Source of the DNA: Myxococcales bacterium
GTDB lineage: Bacteria > Myxococcota_A > Bradymonadia > REDH01
Direction: 5' to 3'
DNA length: 64,000 nucleotides
NCBI GenBank assembly: GCA_020633625.1
Contig: JACKDJ010000005.1
Location: forward strand, 1-64,000
Shown here piece after piece: positions 41,905-50,850 of this stretch. The notes beneath the pieces were generated by a model. The model was given only the letters and a program-made list of their open reading frames with translations. It ran no database searches and was not told where the DNA came from. Every line of letters starts with the position of its first letter. The first letter of the stretch is position 1. A program made the position numbers and the translations under genes.

Positions 41905-42426
41905 ATGGCCTTGCCGCTCCACCCGAAGATCGTCCACTTTCCCATCGCTCTCGCCGTTCTGGCGCCGTTCGTCAGCGCCGGACTCGCCCTCGCTTGGACG
42001 CGCGGCTGGCTGCCCAAGCGGAGTTGGATCGTCGCGGCGGCGCTGCAGGCGCTGATCGCCGCGTCGGCATTCGCGGCGATGGAGACCGGGGAGGACGACG
42101 AGGAGGTCGCCGAGGCGATCGTGTCGCACCACGCGATTCACGAGCACGAGGAGGCCGCGGAGGTGTTCGCGTACTCGACAATCCCGCTCGCGGCGCTCGG
42201 ACTGCTCGCGCTCTTCATGGGCGACGGACGCGCAGCCCGTGGCGCCGCCTGGGCGTCGGTGGTGTGCGCGGCGGTTTCGGCGGCCCTGGTGGTCCCCGCG
42301 GCGCACAAGGGCGGAGAGCTCGTTTACGTCCACGGCGCGGCGACGGCGCACGGCGCGGCGACCTCGCCCGAGGCCGGCGCCGGCGAGGGGGCAGCCGATG
42401 ATGGCGACGGTCCAGACGACCACTGA
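41905..42426 (+). CDS. DUF2231-like membrane protein
   Basis: A 173-residue protein with four hydrophobic segments. It begins MALPLHPKIVHFPIALAVLA, the 'LHP.IVHFPIAL' start that marks DUF2231. A His/Glu-rich loop (VSHHAIHEHEEAAEV) between segments two and three could bind a metal. The C-terminal 45 residues are Ala/Gly/His/Asp-rich and disordered. The family is predicted membrane protein of unknown role, sometimes near cytochromes. It stands between the Sel1 lipoprotein and the P-loop gene, with 160 and 110 base gaps, so no operon is evident. Confidence 0.85.
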   Translation: MALPLHPKIVHFPIALAVLAPFVSAGLALAWTRGWLPKRSWIVAAALQALIAASAFAAMETGEDDEEVAEAIVSHHAIHEHEEAAEVFAYSTIPLAALGLLALFMGDGRAARGAAWASVVCAAVSAALVVPAAHKGGELVYVHGAATAHGAATSPEAGAGEGAADDGDGPDDH

Positions 42427-42539
42427 CCCGTGACACGCGTTCGCGACACCTCCAGCCGCCGAGGGCGACCGGACGTGTCGATCGACGCACGGCAGAGTGC
42501 ACTTCGACGCTCAGACTCACCGCTCCGGATCCCGGCCCG

Positions 42540-43187
42540 ATGCTACACCTTGGTTCTTGCCCGTGCCGCTGCACTGCGGCCGCGCACGAGACGCGCCTCG
42601 TCGCGGTCACAGGAGGACCCGGCGGCGGCAAGACCGCGATCCTCGAGTTGGCGCGGCGCTCGCTGTGCAAGCACGTGGCGGTGTTGCCCGAGGCCGCGAC
42701 GATCGTGTTCGGCGGTGGCTTTCCTCGCCACGCGACCCTGGACGGCCGCCGCGCAGCGCAGCGCGCGATCTTTCACGTCCAGCGTGAGGTGGAGCGGTTG
42801 GTCATCGGCGAGGCGTCGGTCGGCTTGGCGCTGTGCGACCGCGGAACGCTCGACGGGCTCGCGTATTGGCCCGGCGACCGCTCACTGCTTTGGGACGACG
42901 TTCACACGAATCTCGAAGCGGAACTGAGCCGGTACGCCGCGGTCATCCATCTGGAGACGCCCGACGGGGACCATGGGTACAACCACCAGAACCCACTACG
43001 GATCGAGTCGCCGGACGAGGCACGCGCCATCGACGCGCGGATCGCCGACATCTGGTCCGCCCACCCGAATCGCTTCACCGTCTCGTCGTCTGACGAGTTC
43101 TTCGAGAAGGCGACCGCCGCGATGGCGATCATCCGCTCGTTCGTTCCCCCATGCTGCCAGGGAGGCAGAGATGACAACCCGACGTAG
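42540..43187 (+). CDS. P-loop ATP-binding protein (AAA_28-like kinase)
   Basis: A 215-residue nucleotide-binding protein. The Walker A motif VTGGPGGGKTAIL lies at about residue 23, a possible Walker B-like LALCDRGTLDGLAYWP at about 95, and the rest has the outline of a small-molecule kinase or AAA_28 domain (NHQNPLRIESPDEARAIDARI). Such proteins resemble nucleoside or cofactor kinases (NadR-like); the substrate is unknown. The Cys-rich first 18 residues (LGSCPCRCTAAA) are odd, and the real start may be somewhat later. Its last 17 bases overlap the Rieske gene, so the two may be co-transcribed, although their roles do not obviously connect. Confidence 0.78.
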   Translation: MLHLGSCPCRCTAAAHETRLVAVTGGPGGGKTAILELARRSLCKHVAVLPEAATIVFGGGFPRHATLDGRRAAQRAIFHVQREVERLVIGEASVGLALCDRGTLDGLAYWPGDRSLLWDDVHTNLEAELSRYAAVIHLETPDGDHGYNHQNPLRIESPDEARAIDARIADIWSAHPNRFTVSSSDEFFEKATAAMAIIRSFVPPCCQGGRDDNPT

Positions 43188-43599
43188 CTTCCTGATCGCT
43201 TCGGCCACAGCCGCCGGAGCGTGCGCCGCGGGGGCGCTCTCCGGGTGTGGCGCCGGCCTCACTGCCCCTCGTCTGAAGAACGACGTGGTCTTGACTCTGA
43301 CCGAGTTTCCGGCGCTCGCGACGGAGGGGCGGACGGTGACCGTGTCGCCCTCGCGCTCCGGGTACGCCGTGGCGATCTACGTCCGCAACGAGGGTGGCGG
43401 CCTCTACTCCGCGCTCGGCGGCTACTGCGACCACGAGGGCTGCGAGGTCGGACCGTCGGCGACGGGGTTCCAGTGCCCGTGCCACGGCGCTCGGTTCGCG
43501 ATCGACGGCGCCCTTCTGTCGGGTCCGGCGACGGACGACATGCCTGCGTTCCAGACGACGTTCGACGGCGAGACCGTCACGGTGCTGGCGAACGGGTAG
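43171..43599 (+). CDS. Tat-exported Rieske [2Fe-2S] protein
   Basis: A 142-residue protein starting with a twin-arginine signal (MTTRRSFLIASATAAGACAA). A second Cys at LSGC suggests a possible lipobox. The Rieske cluster ligands are visible: CDH in GGYCDHEGC and CPCH in FQCPCHGARFAIDG. The Cys-x-His and Cys-x-x-His spacing is right, and the extra Cys that form the Rieske disulfide are present. It lacks a transmembrane anchor beyond the signal and is the size of a soluble electron carrier or of a bc1/arsenite-oxidase small subunit. Its partner is not in the window. The start at 43171 has GGGAGG ten bases upstream. Confidence 0.92.
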   Translation: MTTRRSFLIASATAAGACAAGALSGCGAGLTAPRLKNDVVLTLTEFPALATEGRTVTVSPSRSGYAVAIYVRNEGGGLYSALGGYCDHEGCEVGPSATGFQCPCHGARFAIDGALLSGPATDDMPAFQTTFDGETVTVLANG

Positions 43600-43625
43600 C
43601 CGGCTGGCGGGCGCTCGCGCGGTCG

Positions 43626-44411
43626 CTATCGGCGCGCCGCGAGGGCGGACACCACGATTCCTGCCGCGGCGAGCCCAAACGCCCCGGTGCCGAACGCGGC
43701 GGTGCCGAACCCCGTCGCGCAGTCGAGCCTGAGCGGCGCACCCGCGTCCGGCGTGTCGCAAACTTCGCCGTCACGGCCGGGAAACCGGGGCCGCTCCGTG
43801 CTGTACACGGCCGGCGTGTCCCAGATCGCCGCGCCATCGGCGACGCCGTGACGACTCCGCAGCATCTTCCTCACCGCCTTCAGCAGTGGGTCGCCGCCCG
43901 TCGCCGCCAGCGTCCCCGCTCGGACCTGGGTGGGGTCGGTGCGCCCCCCGGCGCCGCCGCAGGTGACGACGCCGATCTCTCGCGCGGCGCATTGCGCCAG
44001 GAGCAGCGCCTTGGCGGGGACCGCGTCGATCGCGTCCACGACCCAGTCAATGCGCGGCCCCTCGGTCAGCAGAGCGTCGGAGGAGTCGGCGTCGAAGAAC
44101 TCGACCCGGCGGTGGATGACGCATTCCGGCGCGATCTGCTGCGCACGGTCTGCCATGACGTCGACCTTCGAGCGGCCGATCGTGGTCGAGGTCGCGGCGA
44201 GCTGGCGGTTGGTGTTCGTGACGCAGACGTCATCGAGGTCGACGAGGGTCAGGGTGCCAACGCCGCTTCGCGCGAGCGCCTCGACCGCCCACGTCCCGAC
44301 CCCCCCGATCCCGACGACGGCGACGTGCGCCGCCTGAAGCGCTTCGAGCGCCCCAGTTCCGTAGAGCCGAGCGACGCCGCCGAATCGCTGTCTGTGGTCG
44401 TCAGAGAGCAT
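43626..44411 (-). CDS. tcdA: tRNA threonylcarbamoyladenosine dehydratase (ThiF/E1-like)
   Basis: A 261-residue enzyme that cyclises t6A37 in ANN-decoding tRNAs, using ATP. Typical start: RQRFGGVARLYGTGALEAL. The adenylate-binding Rossmann motif is VVGIGGVGTWAVEALARSG (about residues 31-49), followed by the acidic switch VDLDDVCVTNTNRQL. The active-site region shows VTCGGAGGRTDPT. It ends with a hydrophobic GTAAFGTGAFGLAAAGIVV helix, as in TcdA. The length (E. coli 268) agrees. The Met at 44411 is chosen to begin at the family N terminus; an open frame of nearly 400 codons upstream is a shadow of the urocanase gene on the other strand. Confidence 0.92.
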   Translation of the reverse strand: MLSDDHRQRFGGVARLYGTGALEALQAAHVAVVGIGGVGTWAVEALARSGVGTLTLVDLDDVCVTNTNRQLAATSTTIGRSKVDVMADRAQQIAPECVIHRRVEFFDADSSDALLTEGPRIDWVVDAIDAVPAKALLLAQCAAREIGVVTCGGAGGRTDPTQVRAGTLAATGGDPLLKAVRKMLRSRHGVADGAAIWDTPAVYSTERPRFPGRDGEVCDTPDAGAPLRLDCATGFGTAAFGTGAFGLAAAGIVVSALAARR

Positions 44412-44522
44412 CGCCGCCCTCTTGCCATGCCTGAGGCTTGCGATCGAGGGATTCGACCGATACCACGCGCGGAAAGCCGCCTGCCCCGGGCGCCCGCTAC
44501 CTCCTCGCCGCGAACGGACCCG

Positions 44523-46574
44523 ATGAGCGCTGCCAGCGACCTCGCCGCCTTTCGTGCGGAGATCCTCGAAGGGATCCCCGCTATGCTTCCGACTCGCCCC
44601 CCGGAGGATCCATCGATCTCCCGCGCGCCGCGCCGCCCGCTCGTGCTGGACTCTGGCGAGCAGGAGCTCGCGATCCGCAACGCGCTCCGGTACGTCCCGA
44701 AGGCGCTGCACGCGCAGCTTGCGCCCGAGCTGGCCGACGAGCTTCTGGCGTGGGGACGGATCGTGATGCACCGCTACCGGCCGCACGCGGAGCTGCGGGC
44801 GCGGCCGATCTCGGACTATCCGGCAAGTTGTCAGCAGGCGGCCGCGATCATGCTGATGATCCAGAACAACCTCGACCCGGCGGTCGCGCAGCATCCGTAC
44901 GAGCTCGTCACGTACGGCGGGAACGGCGCTGTCTTCCAGAATTGGGCTCAGTATCGCCTGGCGATGCGATACCTCGCAGAGATGACCGACGAGCAGACGC
45001 TGGTGATGTACAGTGGTCACCCACTCGGTCTGTTTCCGTCGCACCGCGACGCGCCGCGTGTGGTCGTTACAAACGGGATGGTCATTCCAAACCACTCCTC
45101 GCACGAAGACTACCTGCGCATGTCTGCACTCGGCGTCACCAGCTACGGGCAGATGACCGCGGGCAGTTACATGTACATCGGCCCGCAGGGAATCGTTCAC
45201 GGCACCACGATCACCGTGCTCAACGCGGGCCGCAGATACCTCGGCAGCGGCGATCTCGGCGGGCGAGTGTTTGTTACGTCGGGGCTCGGCGGGATGAGCG
45301 GCGCGCAAGCGAAGGCGGCGGTGATCGCGGGGGCGATCGGCGTCGTCGCCGAGGTGAATGCAGAGGCGGTGACCAAGCGTCACGCGCAGGGGTGGGTCGA
45401 CGAGGTCGACGACACACTCGAGGGCGTGGTACGGCGCATCGAGGCCGCTCGCGCAGAGCGGCGGGCGGTCTCGATCGCGTACCAGGGCAACGTCGTCGAT
45501 CTGTGGGAGCACCTGCTCGCCTCGGGCACACACATCGACCTGGGGAGTGACCAGACGAGCCTCCACGCGCCATTCACGGGCGGGTACTACCCAGCGGGGC
45601 TGACGCACACCGAGTCGAATCGGCTCATGGCGGACGATCCCGCGGCGTTCGCGGAGGCTGTCCGTGCTTCATTGAGGCGACACGCCGCGGCGGTGAACGC
45701 GCTGGTCGAGCGTGGAATGCACTTCTGGGACTACGGCAACGCGTTCCTGTTGGAGGCGGGGCGCGCAGGTGCCGATGTGTTTGCTTCGGACGGTCGACGC
45801 TTTCGCTACCCGTCGTATGTGGAGCACATCATGGGGCCGCTGTGCTTCGACTTCGGGTTCGGTCCGTTCCGCTGGGTGTGTACTAGCGGGCGCGCGGAGG
45901 ACCTCGCGACGACGGATGCGATCGCCGCCGACGTTGTGGCTGCCCTTGCGGCGGAGGCGCCCCTGGAGATTGCGGAGCAGTACCGCGACAACCTGAAGTG
46001 GATCCGCGAGGCGGGCCGGAACGGGCTGGTCGTCGGGTCGCAGGCGCGCATACTGTATGCGGATGCGGTCGGCCGATGCGCGATCGCGTCGGCGTTCAAC
46101 GACGCCGTCGCGGAGGGCCGGCTGTCGGCGCCAGTGGTGCTCGGCCGCGACCACCACGACGTGTCGGGCACGGACTCCCCGTACCGCGAGACCGCGGACC
46201 TGTACGACGGCAGCTCATTCACTGCCGACATGGCGGTGCACAACGTGATCGGCGACGGCTTTCGCGGCGCGACATGGGTCAGCCTCCACAACGGCGGTGG
46301 GGTCGGTTGGGGCGAGGTCATCAACGGCGGGTTTGGAATGGTCCTCGACGGCAGCGCAGACGCCGCCCGGCGGCTGGCGTCGATGCTCGCGTGGGACGTC
46401 GACAACGGGGTGACGCGGCGCGCCTGGGGACGAAACCCGAACGCGATGTGGGCGGCAGCGCGCGCGATGGAGCGAGAGCCGCGCCTGCGTGTGACGCTTC
46501 CGGAGCTGGCAGACGACGCTCTCGTCCGGGCCGCTCTGGCTGCGGCGCGCGGCGAAGTCGCGGGCGCGGGCTAA
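44523..46574 (+). CDS. hutU: Urocanate hydratase (long form)
   Basis: A 683-residue enzyme that converts urocanate to imidazolone propionate in histidine breakdown. Recognisable segments: YELVTYGGNGAVFQNWAQYR, MYSGHPLGLFPSH, QMTAGSYMYIGPQGIVHGTT, TSGLGGMSGAQ, and YQGNVVDLWEHLL with SDQTSLHAPFTGGYYP, which line the NAD+ site. The catalytic Cys region is not unambiguously located by eye. It is about 120 residues longer than the common 550-560 residue bacterial enzymes and belongs to the long group shared with eukaryotes and some bacteria. The start is the ATG at 44523; the frame is open far upstream over the Rieske and tcdA region, which is a shadow. No hutH, hutI or hutG lies nearby. Confidence 0.93.
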   Translation: MSAASDLAAFRAEILEGIPAMLPTRPPEDPSISRAPRRPLVLDSGEQELAIRNALRYVPKALHAQLAPELADELLAWGRIVMHRYRPHAELRARPISDYPASCQQAAAIMLMIQNNLDPAVAQHPYELVTYGGNGAVFQNWAQYRLAMRYLAEMTDEQTLVMYSGHPLGLFPSHRDAPRVVVTNGMVIPNHSSHEDYLRMSALGVTSYGQMTAGSYMYIGPQGIVHGTTITVLNAGRRYLGSGDLGGRVFVTSGLGGMSGAQAKAAVIAGAIGVVAEVNAEAVTKRHAQGWVDEVDDTLEGVVRRIEAARAERRAVSIAYQGNVVDLWEHLLASGTHIDLGSDQTSLHAPFTGGYYPAGLTHTESNRLMADDPAAFAEAVRASLRRHAAAVNALVERGMHFWDYGNAFLLEAGRAGADVFASDGRRFRYPSYVEHIMGPLCFDFGFGPFRWVCTSGRAEDLATTDAIAADVVAALAAEAPLEIAEQYRDNLKWIREAGRNGLVVGSQARILYADAVGRCAIASAFNDAVAEGRLSAPVVLGRDHHDVSGTDSPYRETADLYDGSSFTADMAVHNVIGDGFRGATWVSLHNGGGVGWGEVINGGFGMVLDGSADAARRLASMLAWDVDNGVTRRAWGRNPNAMWAAARAMEREPRLRVTLPELADDALVRAALAAARGEVAGAG

Positions 46575-46703
46575 CACCCCGGCGGCGTGGTTCCGTCGTG
46601 ATTGCGGTCCGCGGCCGGCTGCCGCACGATGCGGCGCACACCCAAGCGGCGTCGGCGGAGCGAGCCGGCCGCCTCGGCCCGTTGGTCGCCCAGAGGAGCC
46701 ATC

Positions 46704-47066
46704 ATGTTGGAAGCCACATGCCACTGCGGCGCCGTCGCGATCGAGATCGACGCGCCGCTGACGGCCGTGACCGAGTGCAACTGCTCGATCTGCCGTCGGT
46801 ACGCGACCCGGTGGGCGTACTTCACCCAGGGCACGACGCGGGTGAAGGCGGCGCCGGGGGCAACGGAGATCTACATGTGGGGCGACCGGATGGTGGAGTT
46901 CCACCGGTGCCGCGCGTGCGGCTGCGTCACCCACTATGAGGGGCTCGACAAGGGGCCGGAGAGCCGGCTCGCGGTCAACGCGCGGATGCTCCCGCCCGAG
47001 GCGCTGGACGGCGTGCGGGTCCGCCACTTCGACGGCGCCGACACCTGGAGCTATCTGGAGGGGTGA
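46704..47066 (+). CDS. GFA (Gfa/CENP-V) zinc protein
   Basis: A 120-residue member of the glutathione-dependent formaldehyde-activating family. The structural zinc ligands are seen in TCHCGAV and ECNCSICRRYATRWAYF, and the third group in FHRCRACGCVTHY: seven Cys in the right positions. Family members are mostly uncharacterised; some speed up glutathione-formaldehyde adduct formation. The ATG at 46704 is preceded by AGAGGAG. The frame extends upstream without family similarity. It ends one base before the start of the DUF3601 gene (TGAGATG), so the two are coupled. Confidence 0.9.
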   Translation: MLEATCHCGAVAIEIDAPLTAVTECNCSICRRYATRWAYFTQGTTRVKAAPGATEIYMWGDRMVEFHRCRACGCVTHYEGLDKGPESRLAVNARMLPPEALDGVRVRHFDGADTWSYLEG

Positions 47067-47067
47067 G

Positions 47068-47376
47068 ATGTATGGTCCTTGCCCGATGGGACACTGGTCG
47101 AACACCGCGAAGCGAGACGGGGGCGGTGCCCGCCTGGCGCTCGTCGTCGGCAACCGATATCGCGTGATCCAGGAGTTCGCCGACTACGACCACGAGCGAC
47201 ACCCGGTCGGCGAGACGTGGACCTATCTCGGCACAGGCGGCAGCGCCTACCACGACGGCATCTCGTGGTTCGTCACGCTCGACGGCGTGTCCGAGTGGCA
47301 CATCCCGATGGAGTACCGCGAGGGCGGGCAGATCGAGGTGCTTCAGGCGCTGGACGAGTACATCGCGCTCGACTGA
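47068..47376 (+). CDS. DUF3601-domain protein
   Basis: A 102-residue protein. NRYRVIQEFADYDHERHPVG and GETWTYLGTGGSAYHDGISW followed by the strand HIPMEYREGGQIEVLQAL match the DUF3601 pattern of a small beta-rich fold, function unknown. It begins one base after the GFA stop, so the pair is probably expressed together. An internal Met at 47086 (MGHWSN) is an alternative start. It is convergent with the galaxin-like gene. The 84 bases between them contain short GGCCGC inverted repeats but no T tract. Confidence 0.7.
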   Translation: MYGPCPMGHWSNTAKRDGGGARLALVVGNRYRVIQEFADYDHERHPVGETWTYLGTGGSAYHDGISWFVTLDGVSEWHIPMEYREGGQIEVLQALDEYIALD

Positions 47377-47460
47377 CCCTGCGGGGAGACGCGCCGGCCG
47401 CCAGCCAAGGCGAGGCCGCCAGCGGCCGCGAGGGCACCGGCCGCCGCCCGGACCGCCCGG

Positions 47461-49680
47461 CTACCGCGCGACCCTCGTGACGGTGTGGGCGTTCGTGTCG
47501 ATCGCATAGACGTAGTCGCCAGAGACGACGACGTCGCCGCGGCCTCCGCCGCTGGTGACCGTCAGGAGGTCGCGCGCGGTGCCGCCGGCGTAGGACTGAG
47601 CTCGGATGGTCCCGAAGAACTCGTCGCGCCAGTACAGCGTCGTGTCGTCTCCGGTGACGCCGTAGGGGCGCGTCTCGGACGGCGCGAACGTGGTGACGGA
47701 GCCGGTCCCATCGGCGGGTCGTGCGTAGATGCGGCCCATCCCGTTGGCGACGACGTAGAGTGTGCCGCCATGGACGAAGAGCTCCTTGGTCTCGTCTGCG
47801 CGTGTGAGCTCCGTCATCACGGTCTCGGGCGCCGAGAGCCCGTCGCCGGTGATGAGGGCGCGACGGACGACGGGCGAGAACCCCGACGACTCGGTGAAGT
47901 AGACCCACGTCCCGTCGGTCGCGATGTGCTGGGGGAGCGACTGGTTGGTGGCGATGGTGACCAGGGAGCGCTCGCTGATGTCGTAGGCCCAGATGTCGGA
48001 CAGCGTCGCGTTGCGGTCCCACACGAGGACGTCGCCGGCGAGCACGAGGTCGAACGCCTGCGTGAACTCGTCGCCCGTCAGCAGCGTGGCGTCGCCGCCG
48101 GCGAGCGGCTTGCGGAAGATGCCGGCGCGGATGTCGGAGTAGATCAACGCGTCGCCGTCGCAGACGGAGCCGACCGCGAAGCCGGCCGCCGCGAAGAGCG
48201 TGACCTCGAGCGTCTCGCCGTCGGCCTTCAAGATGCCGTTCGAGAAGTCGGCGAAGTAGATGTCCCCGCCGCACGCCGTGCCGAAGCCCCAGGTGCCGAA
48301 GGCGAGGCCGGAGCAGCTCTCACCGAGGCCGATCAGCCGTCGGCGGTCACCAAACGGATCGCAGCACTGCTGCGTGCGGGGGTCGTACGCGGCGCCCTCG
48401 AGTTCGTTCCCGCAACAGGCGAACCCGGAGACGAGCGGCAGCTCCCCGCAGACAGTGGGGGCGGGGCATGCCTCGCCCGCGTCGATGACGTTGGTGGAGT
48501 CGCAGCACTGCTGGGCCGTCGGGTCGTACGCGACGCCGTCGAAGCGGTCGCCGCAGCACTCCTCGCCGTCGCCCAGCGCGGCGCCGTCACAGACGCCGGC
48601 CTCGCAGCCGCGCGCGCTCGGGACTACGAGCCCGACGGTGGCGTCGCAGCAAGTCTGGGTCTCGGGATCGAACGCGACGCCGCTTACCATCGAGCCGCAG
48701 CACGCGGCGTCGAGCGGGAGCAGCTCGCCGCCGCAGACAGGGGGGCCGACCGGGCAGTTCTCCTGGCGGGACAGCACGAGCGCGATGCCGGGGTCGCAGC
48801 ACTGGTGGGTAGCGGGCTCATACCAAGCTCCGGTGCGCGAGTTTCCACAGCACAGACTGGTGTCAGAGTCGGGTGCTTCTCCGCCGCACGACACGGTCAC
48901 CACCTCGCACTCCTGCCGGATCGGTGCGGTGTATGCTTCTTCTGGGCTGCAGCAGCGCTCGAGGGCGGGGTCGAACGCGACGCCGAGCGAGGAGTCACCG
49001 CAGCACTCGAGGCCTTCGTCGGCCGGAGCCCCGCCGCAGCAGGTGGAGGGCGCGACGACCCACTGTTCGGCCGACTCGCCGACGCAACAGATGGCCCCTT
49101 CCGCAGGCGCGGGCAGGTCCCCGCAGAGCTCGGGTGCGACCTCGCAGTCCTCGCCCCCTGGCACGACGATCCCATCGGGACAGCACTGCTCCGCTCCAAA
49201 GTCAGCGTCGTACCAGACCCCGTCGTCTTCGCCGCCGCAGCACACAGGACGGAGGATCTCGGCTGGCGCGACGGCGCCGCCGCACGTGGCGGCGTCGCAC
49301 GCTTCGGACACGCCGACGACCAACCCGCTCGGGCAGCAGTGCTCGGTTGTCGGGTCGAACCACTCCCCGGCGTCGGCGTCCCCGCAGCATTCAGCGGTCT
49401 CGTCGGGGCTCACGGCCCCTCCGCAAACTGCCGGTGACGGGCACCCTGGGCCGGCTGCGTCCTGCCCCGACGCGGCCACGGTGCCGTCGGGGCAGCACTG
49501 CTCTGTGTAGCCCTCGTACCAAGCGCCCGATTCCGCGTCGCCGCAGCACCGCGGCTGTCGGAGGCTGGAAGGGGCGGGAGTGTCGCCGCAGCGGTCGGTG
49601 TCCGATGGGAGACCGCAGGCGGACGCCAGGACCCCAGACGAGGCGCAGAGCGCGAGCGAGAACGCGAGACTTGGTCGCAT
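47461..49680 (-). CDS. Galaxin-like Cys-rich lipoprotein with C-terminal propeller
   Basis: A 739-residue exported protein. The signal peptide ends in LASAC (lipobox Cys about 22). The N-terminal two thirds, to about residue 460, consist of nine or so modules with the spacing CCG-x(8-10)-W/A-Y/F-DP-x-T-x-QCC, e.g. CCGDRFDGVAYDPTAQQCCD and CCGNELEGAAYDPRTQQCCD; this di-Cys repeat is that of galaxin-like proteins. The remaining ~280 residues have regular strands with IYFADFSNGILKAD, LIYSDIRAGIFRKPL and WVYFTESSGFSPVVRRAL, as in six-bladed beta-propellers. Function unknown; a surface matrix protein is an inference. The ATG at 49680 is set by the signal peptide. The 211 bases upstream to the next gene hold nothing I recognise. 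Confidence 0.85.
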   Translation of the reverse strand: MRPSLAFSLALCASSGVLASACGLPSDTDRCGDTPAPSSLRQPRCCGDAESGAWYEGYTEQCCPDGTVAASGQDAAGPGCPSPAVCGGAVSPDETAECCGDADAGEWFDPTTEHCCPSGLVVGVSEACDAATCGGAVAPAEILRPVCCGGEDDGVWYDADFGAEQCCPDGIVVPGGEDCEVAPELCGDLPAPAEGAICCVGESAEQWVVAPSTCCGGAPADEGLECCGDSSLGVAFDPALERCCSPEEAYTAPIRQECEVVTVSCGGEAPDSDTSLCCGNSRTGAWYEPATHQCCDPGIALVLSRQENCPVGPPVCGGELLPLDAACCGSMVSGVAFDPETQTCCDATVGLVVPSARGCEAGVCDGAALGDGEECCGDRFDGVAYDPTAQQCCDSTNVIDAGEACPAPTVCGELPLVSGFACCGNELEGAAYDPRTQQCCDPFGDRRRLIGLGESCSGLAFGTWGFGTACGGDIYFADFSNGILKADGETLEVTLFAAAGFAVGSVCDGDALIYSDIRAGIFRKPLAGGDATLLTGDEFTQAFDLVLAGDVLVWDRNATLSDIWAYDISERSLVTIATNQSLPQHIATDGTWVYFTESSGFSPVVRRALITGDGLSAPETVMTELTRADETKELFVHGGTLYVVANGMGRIYARPADGTGSVTTFAPSETRPYGVTGDDTTLYWRDEFFGTIRAQSYAGGTARDLLTVTSGGGRGDVVVSGDYVYAIDTNAHTVTRVAR

Positions 49681-49891
49681 GATACCCTTTGAGCTAGCCG
49701 ATGAAGACGCAGACACGGCGCGAGTCACCCACGGGTCAGTCGTTGCGGGTGTGCCGCAGCACACTGCCTGCCGTGCGGCAGAGAGCACGGGGCGAGACCC
49801 ATCACAAGCGCCGCACGTAATGAGCGGAACCGACCAGTTCTCGAGCGTCAGCGCCGAGCGTACGTTGGGTCTCGGCTGACGACCGCGGGCG

Positions 49892-50746
49892 TCAGGCCAT
49901 CGCCTCGAGCTCGCGGGCCATCTCGGCGACGTGCTCGAAGGACTCGGCGACGAAGAACACCTCTTGCGGCGCGTCGTAGTCGATGGAGAGCTCGCGGATG
50001 GCGTCGAGCGAGATGGGGTGCTTCTCGACGGTGGGGTCCATCGACCGCAGGAGGTCCTGGATCCCGCCGTTGTTGCCGGCGCCGAAGATGCGGACCTCGC
50101 CGTTCTCGCGGATCAGGCCGTACTCGACGGTGTACCAGTAGAAGAGGCCGATCAGGTCGAGGAGCTCTGCGTTCCCTGCGTCGACGGCCGCGGCGGCGGC
50201 GTGGCCGATCCGCTCCGACATCTCGGCGAACGGCTCGTGCATGAACATCGGGGCGTGGCCTCGGAGTTCGTGGACGATATCGGGTTCGGGGGTGAAGAAC
50301 GGGTACGACGGGTGACGCACGTAGGGCGTGCAGCGCATGACGCGGTGCGCGAGCATCGGGAGGAACTCGGACTTGTCGAGGAGCCCGCCGACGGGGGCGA
50401 GCGTGAACCCGGTCGCGGCCTCCATCCGGGCCGAGACGTCGTCGAGCTGCGGGACGCTGTCGAGCGGGAGCGCGAGCTTTTCGCGGGCTTCGAGGTACGC
50501 CGCGCACGAGTAGCGATTCTGGAGGAGGATGAGGATCTCGGAGACGAGCTTCCAGGTGGAGTGCTCGTCTTCGTGGTAGTCGAACGTAGGGCACGCCGGC
50601 CACGCGGCGCGCGCGGTGTCGATCAGCCCGGCGACGCGGGCCCGGTAGTCCTGGTCGTGTGCGCCGGGATAGTTCGTCTGTACGATGCTGGCGTAGTCGT
50701 GCGCCGAGAAGGCGACGTCGTTGAGGAAGGTTCGATCGCGGCGCAT
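49892..50746 (-). CDS. Aromatic amino-acid hydroxylase (phenylalanine 4-monooxygenase type)
   Basis: A 284-residue iron- and pterin-dependent hydroxylase. The iron ligands are the two His of VHELRGHAPMF (about residues 163-168) and the Glu of YWYTVEYGLI (about 206-215). The segment FFTPEPDIVHELRGH is the family hallmark. The length is that of single-domain bacterial PhhA enzymes, without the regulatory domain of eukaryotic ones. It should turn Phe into Tyr; Trp as substrate cannot be excluded from sequence. The ATG at 50746 is used; the open frame continues into two neighbouring genes as shadow. No pterin-recycling partner (phhB) is adjacent. Confidence 0.9.
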   Translation of the reverse strand: MRRDRTFLNDVAFSAHDYASIVQTNYPGAHDQDYRARVAGLIDTARAAWPACPTFDYHEDEHSTWKLVSEILILLQNRYSCAAYLEAREKLALPLDSVPQLDDVSARMEAATGFTLAPVGGLLDKSEFLPMLAHRVMRCTPYVRHPSYPFFTPEPDIVHELRGHAPMFMHEPFAEMSERIGHAAAAAVDAGNAELLDLIGLFYWYTVEYGLIRENGEVRIFGAGNNGGIQDLLRSMDPTVEKHPISLDAIRELSIDYDAPQEVFFVAESFEHVAEMARELEAMA

Positions 50747-50850
50747 GGGTGACTCCGTGCCGGGGTGAAGATGGCCGGACCGTAGCGCGCGCGCGCAGGA
50801 AGTCCAGCGGCCCGGCCCGCCGGGGGTGAGCGCATGGGCGCGGCGTCCGG

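Noticed and set aside
43221..44522. 434-codon extension of the urocanase frame upstream of 44523
   Set aside because: It covers the Rieske and tcdA genes in a shadow frame and is Arg-rich; urocanase similarity begins after 44523.
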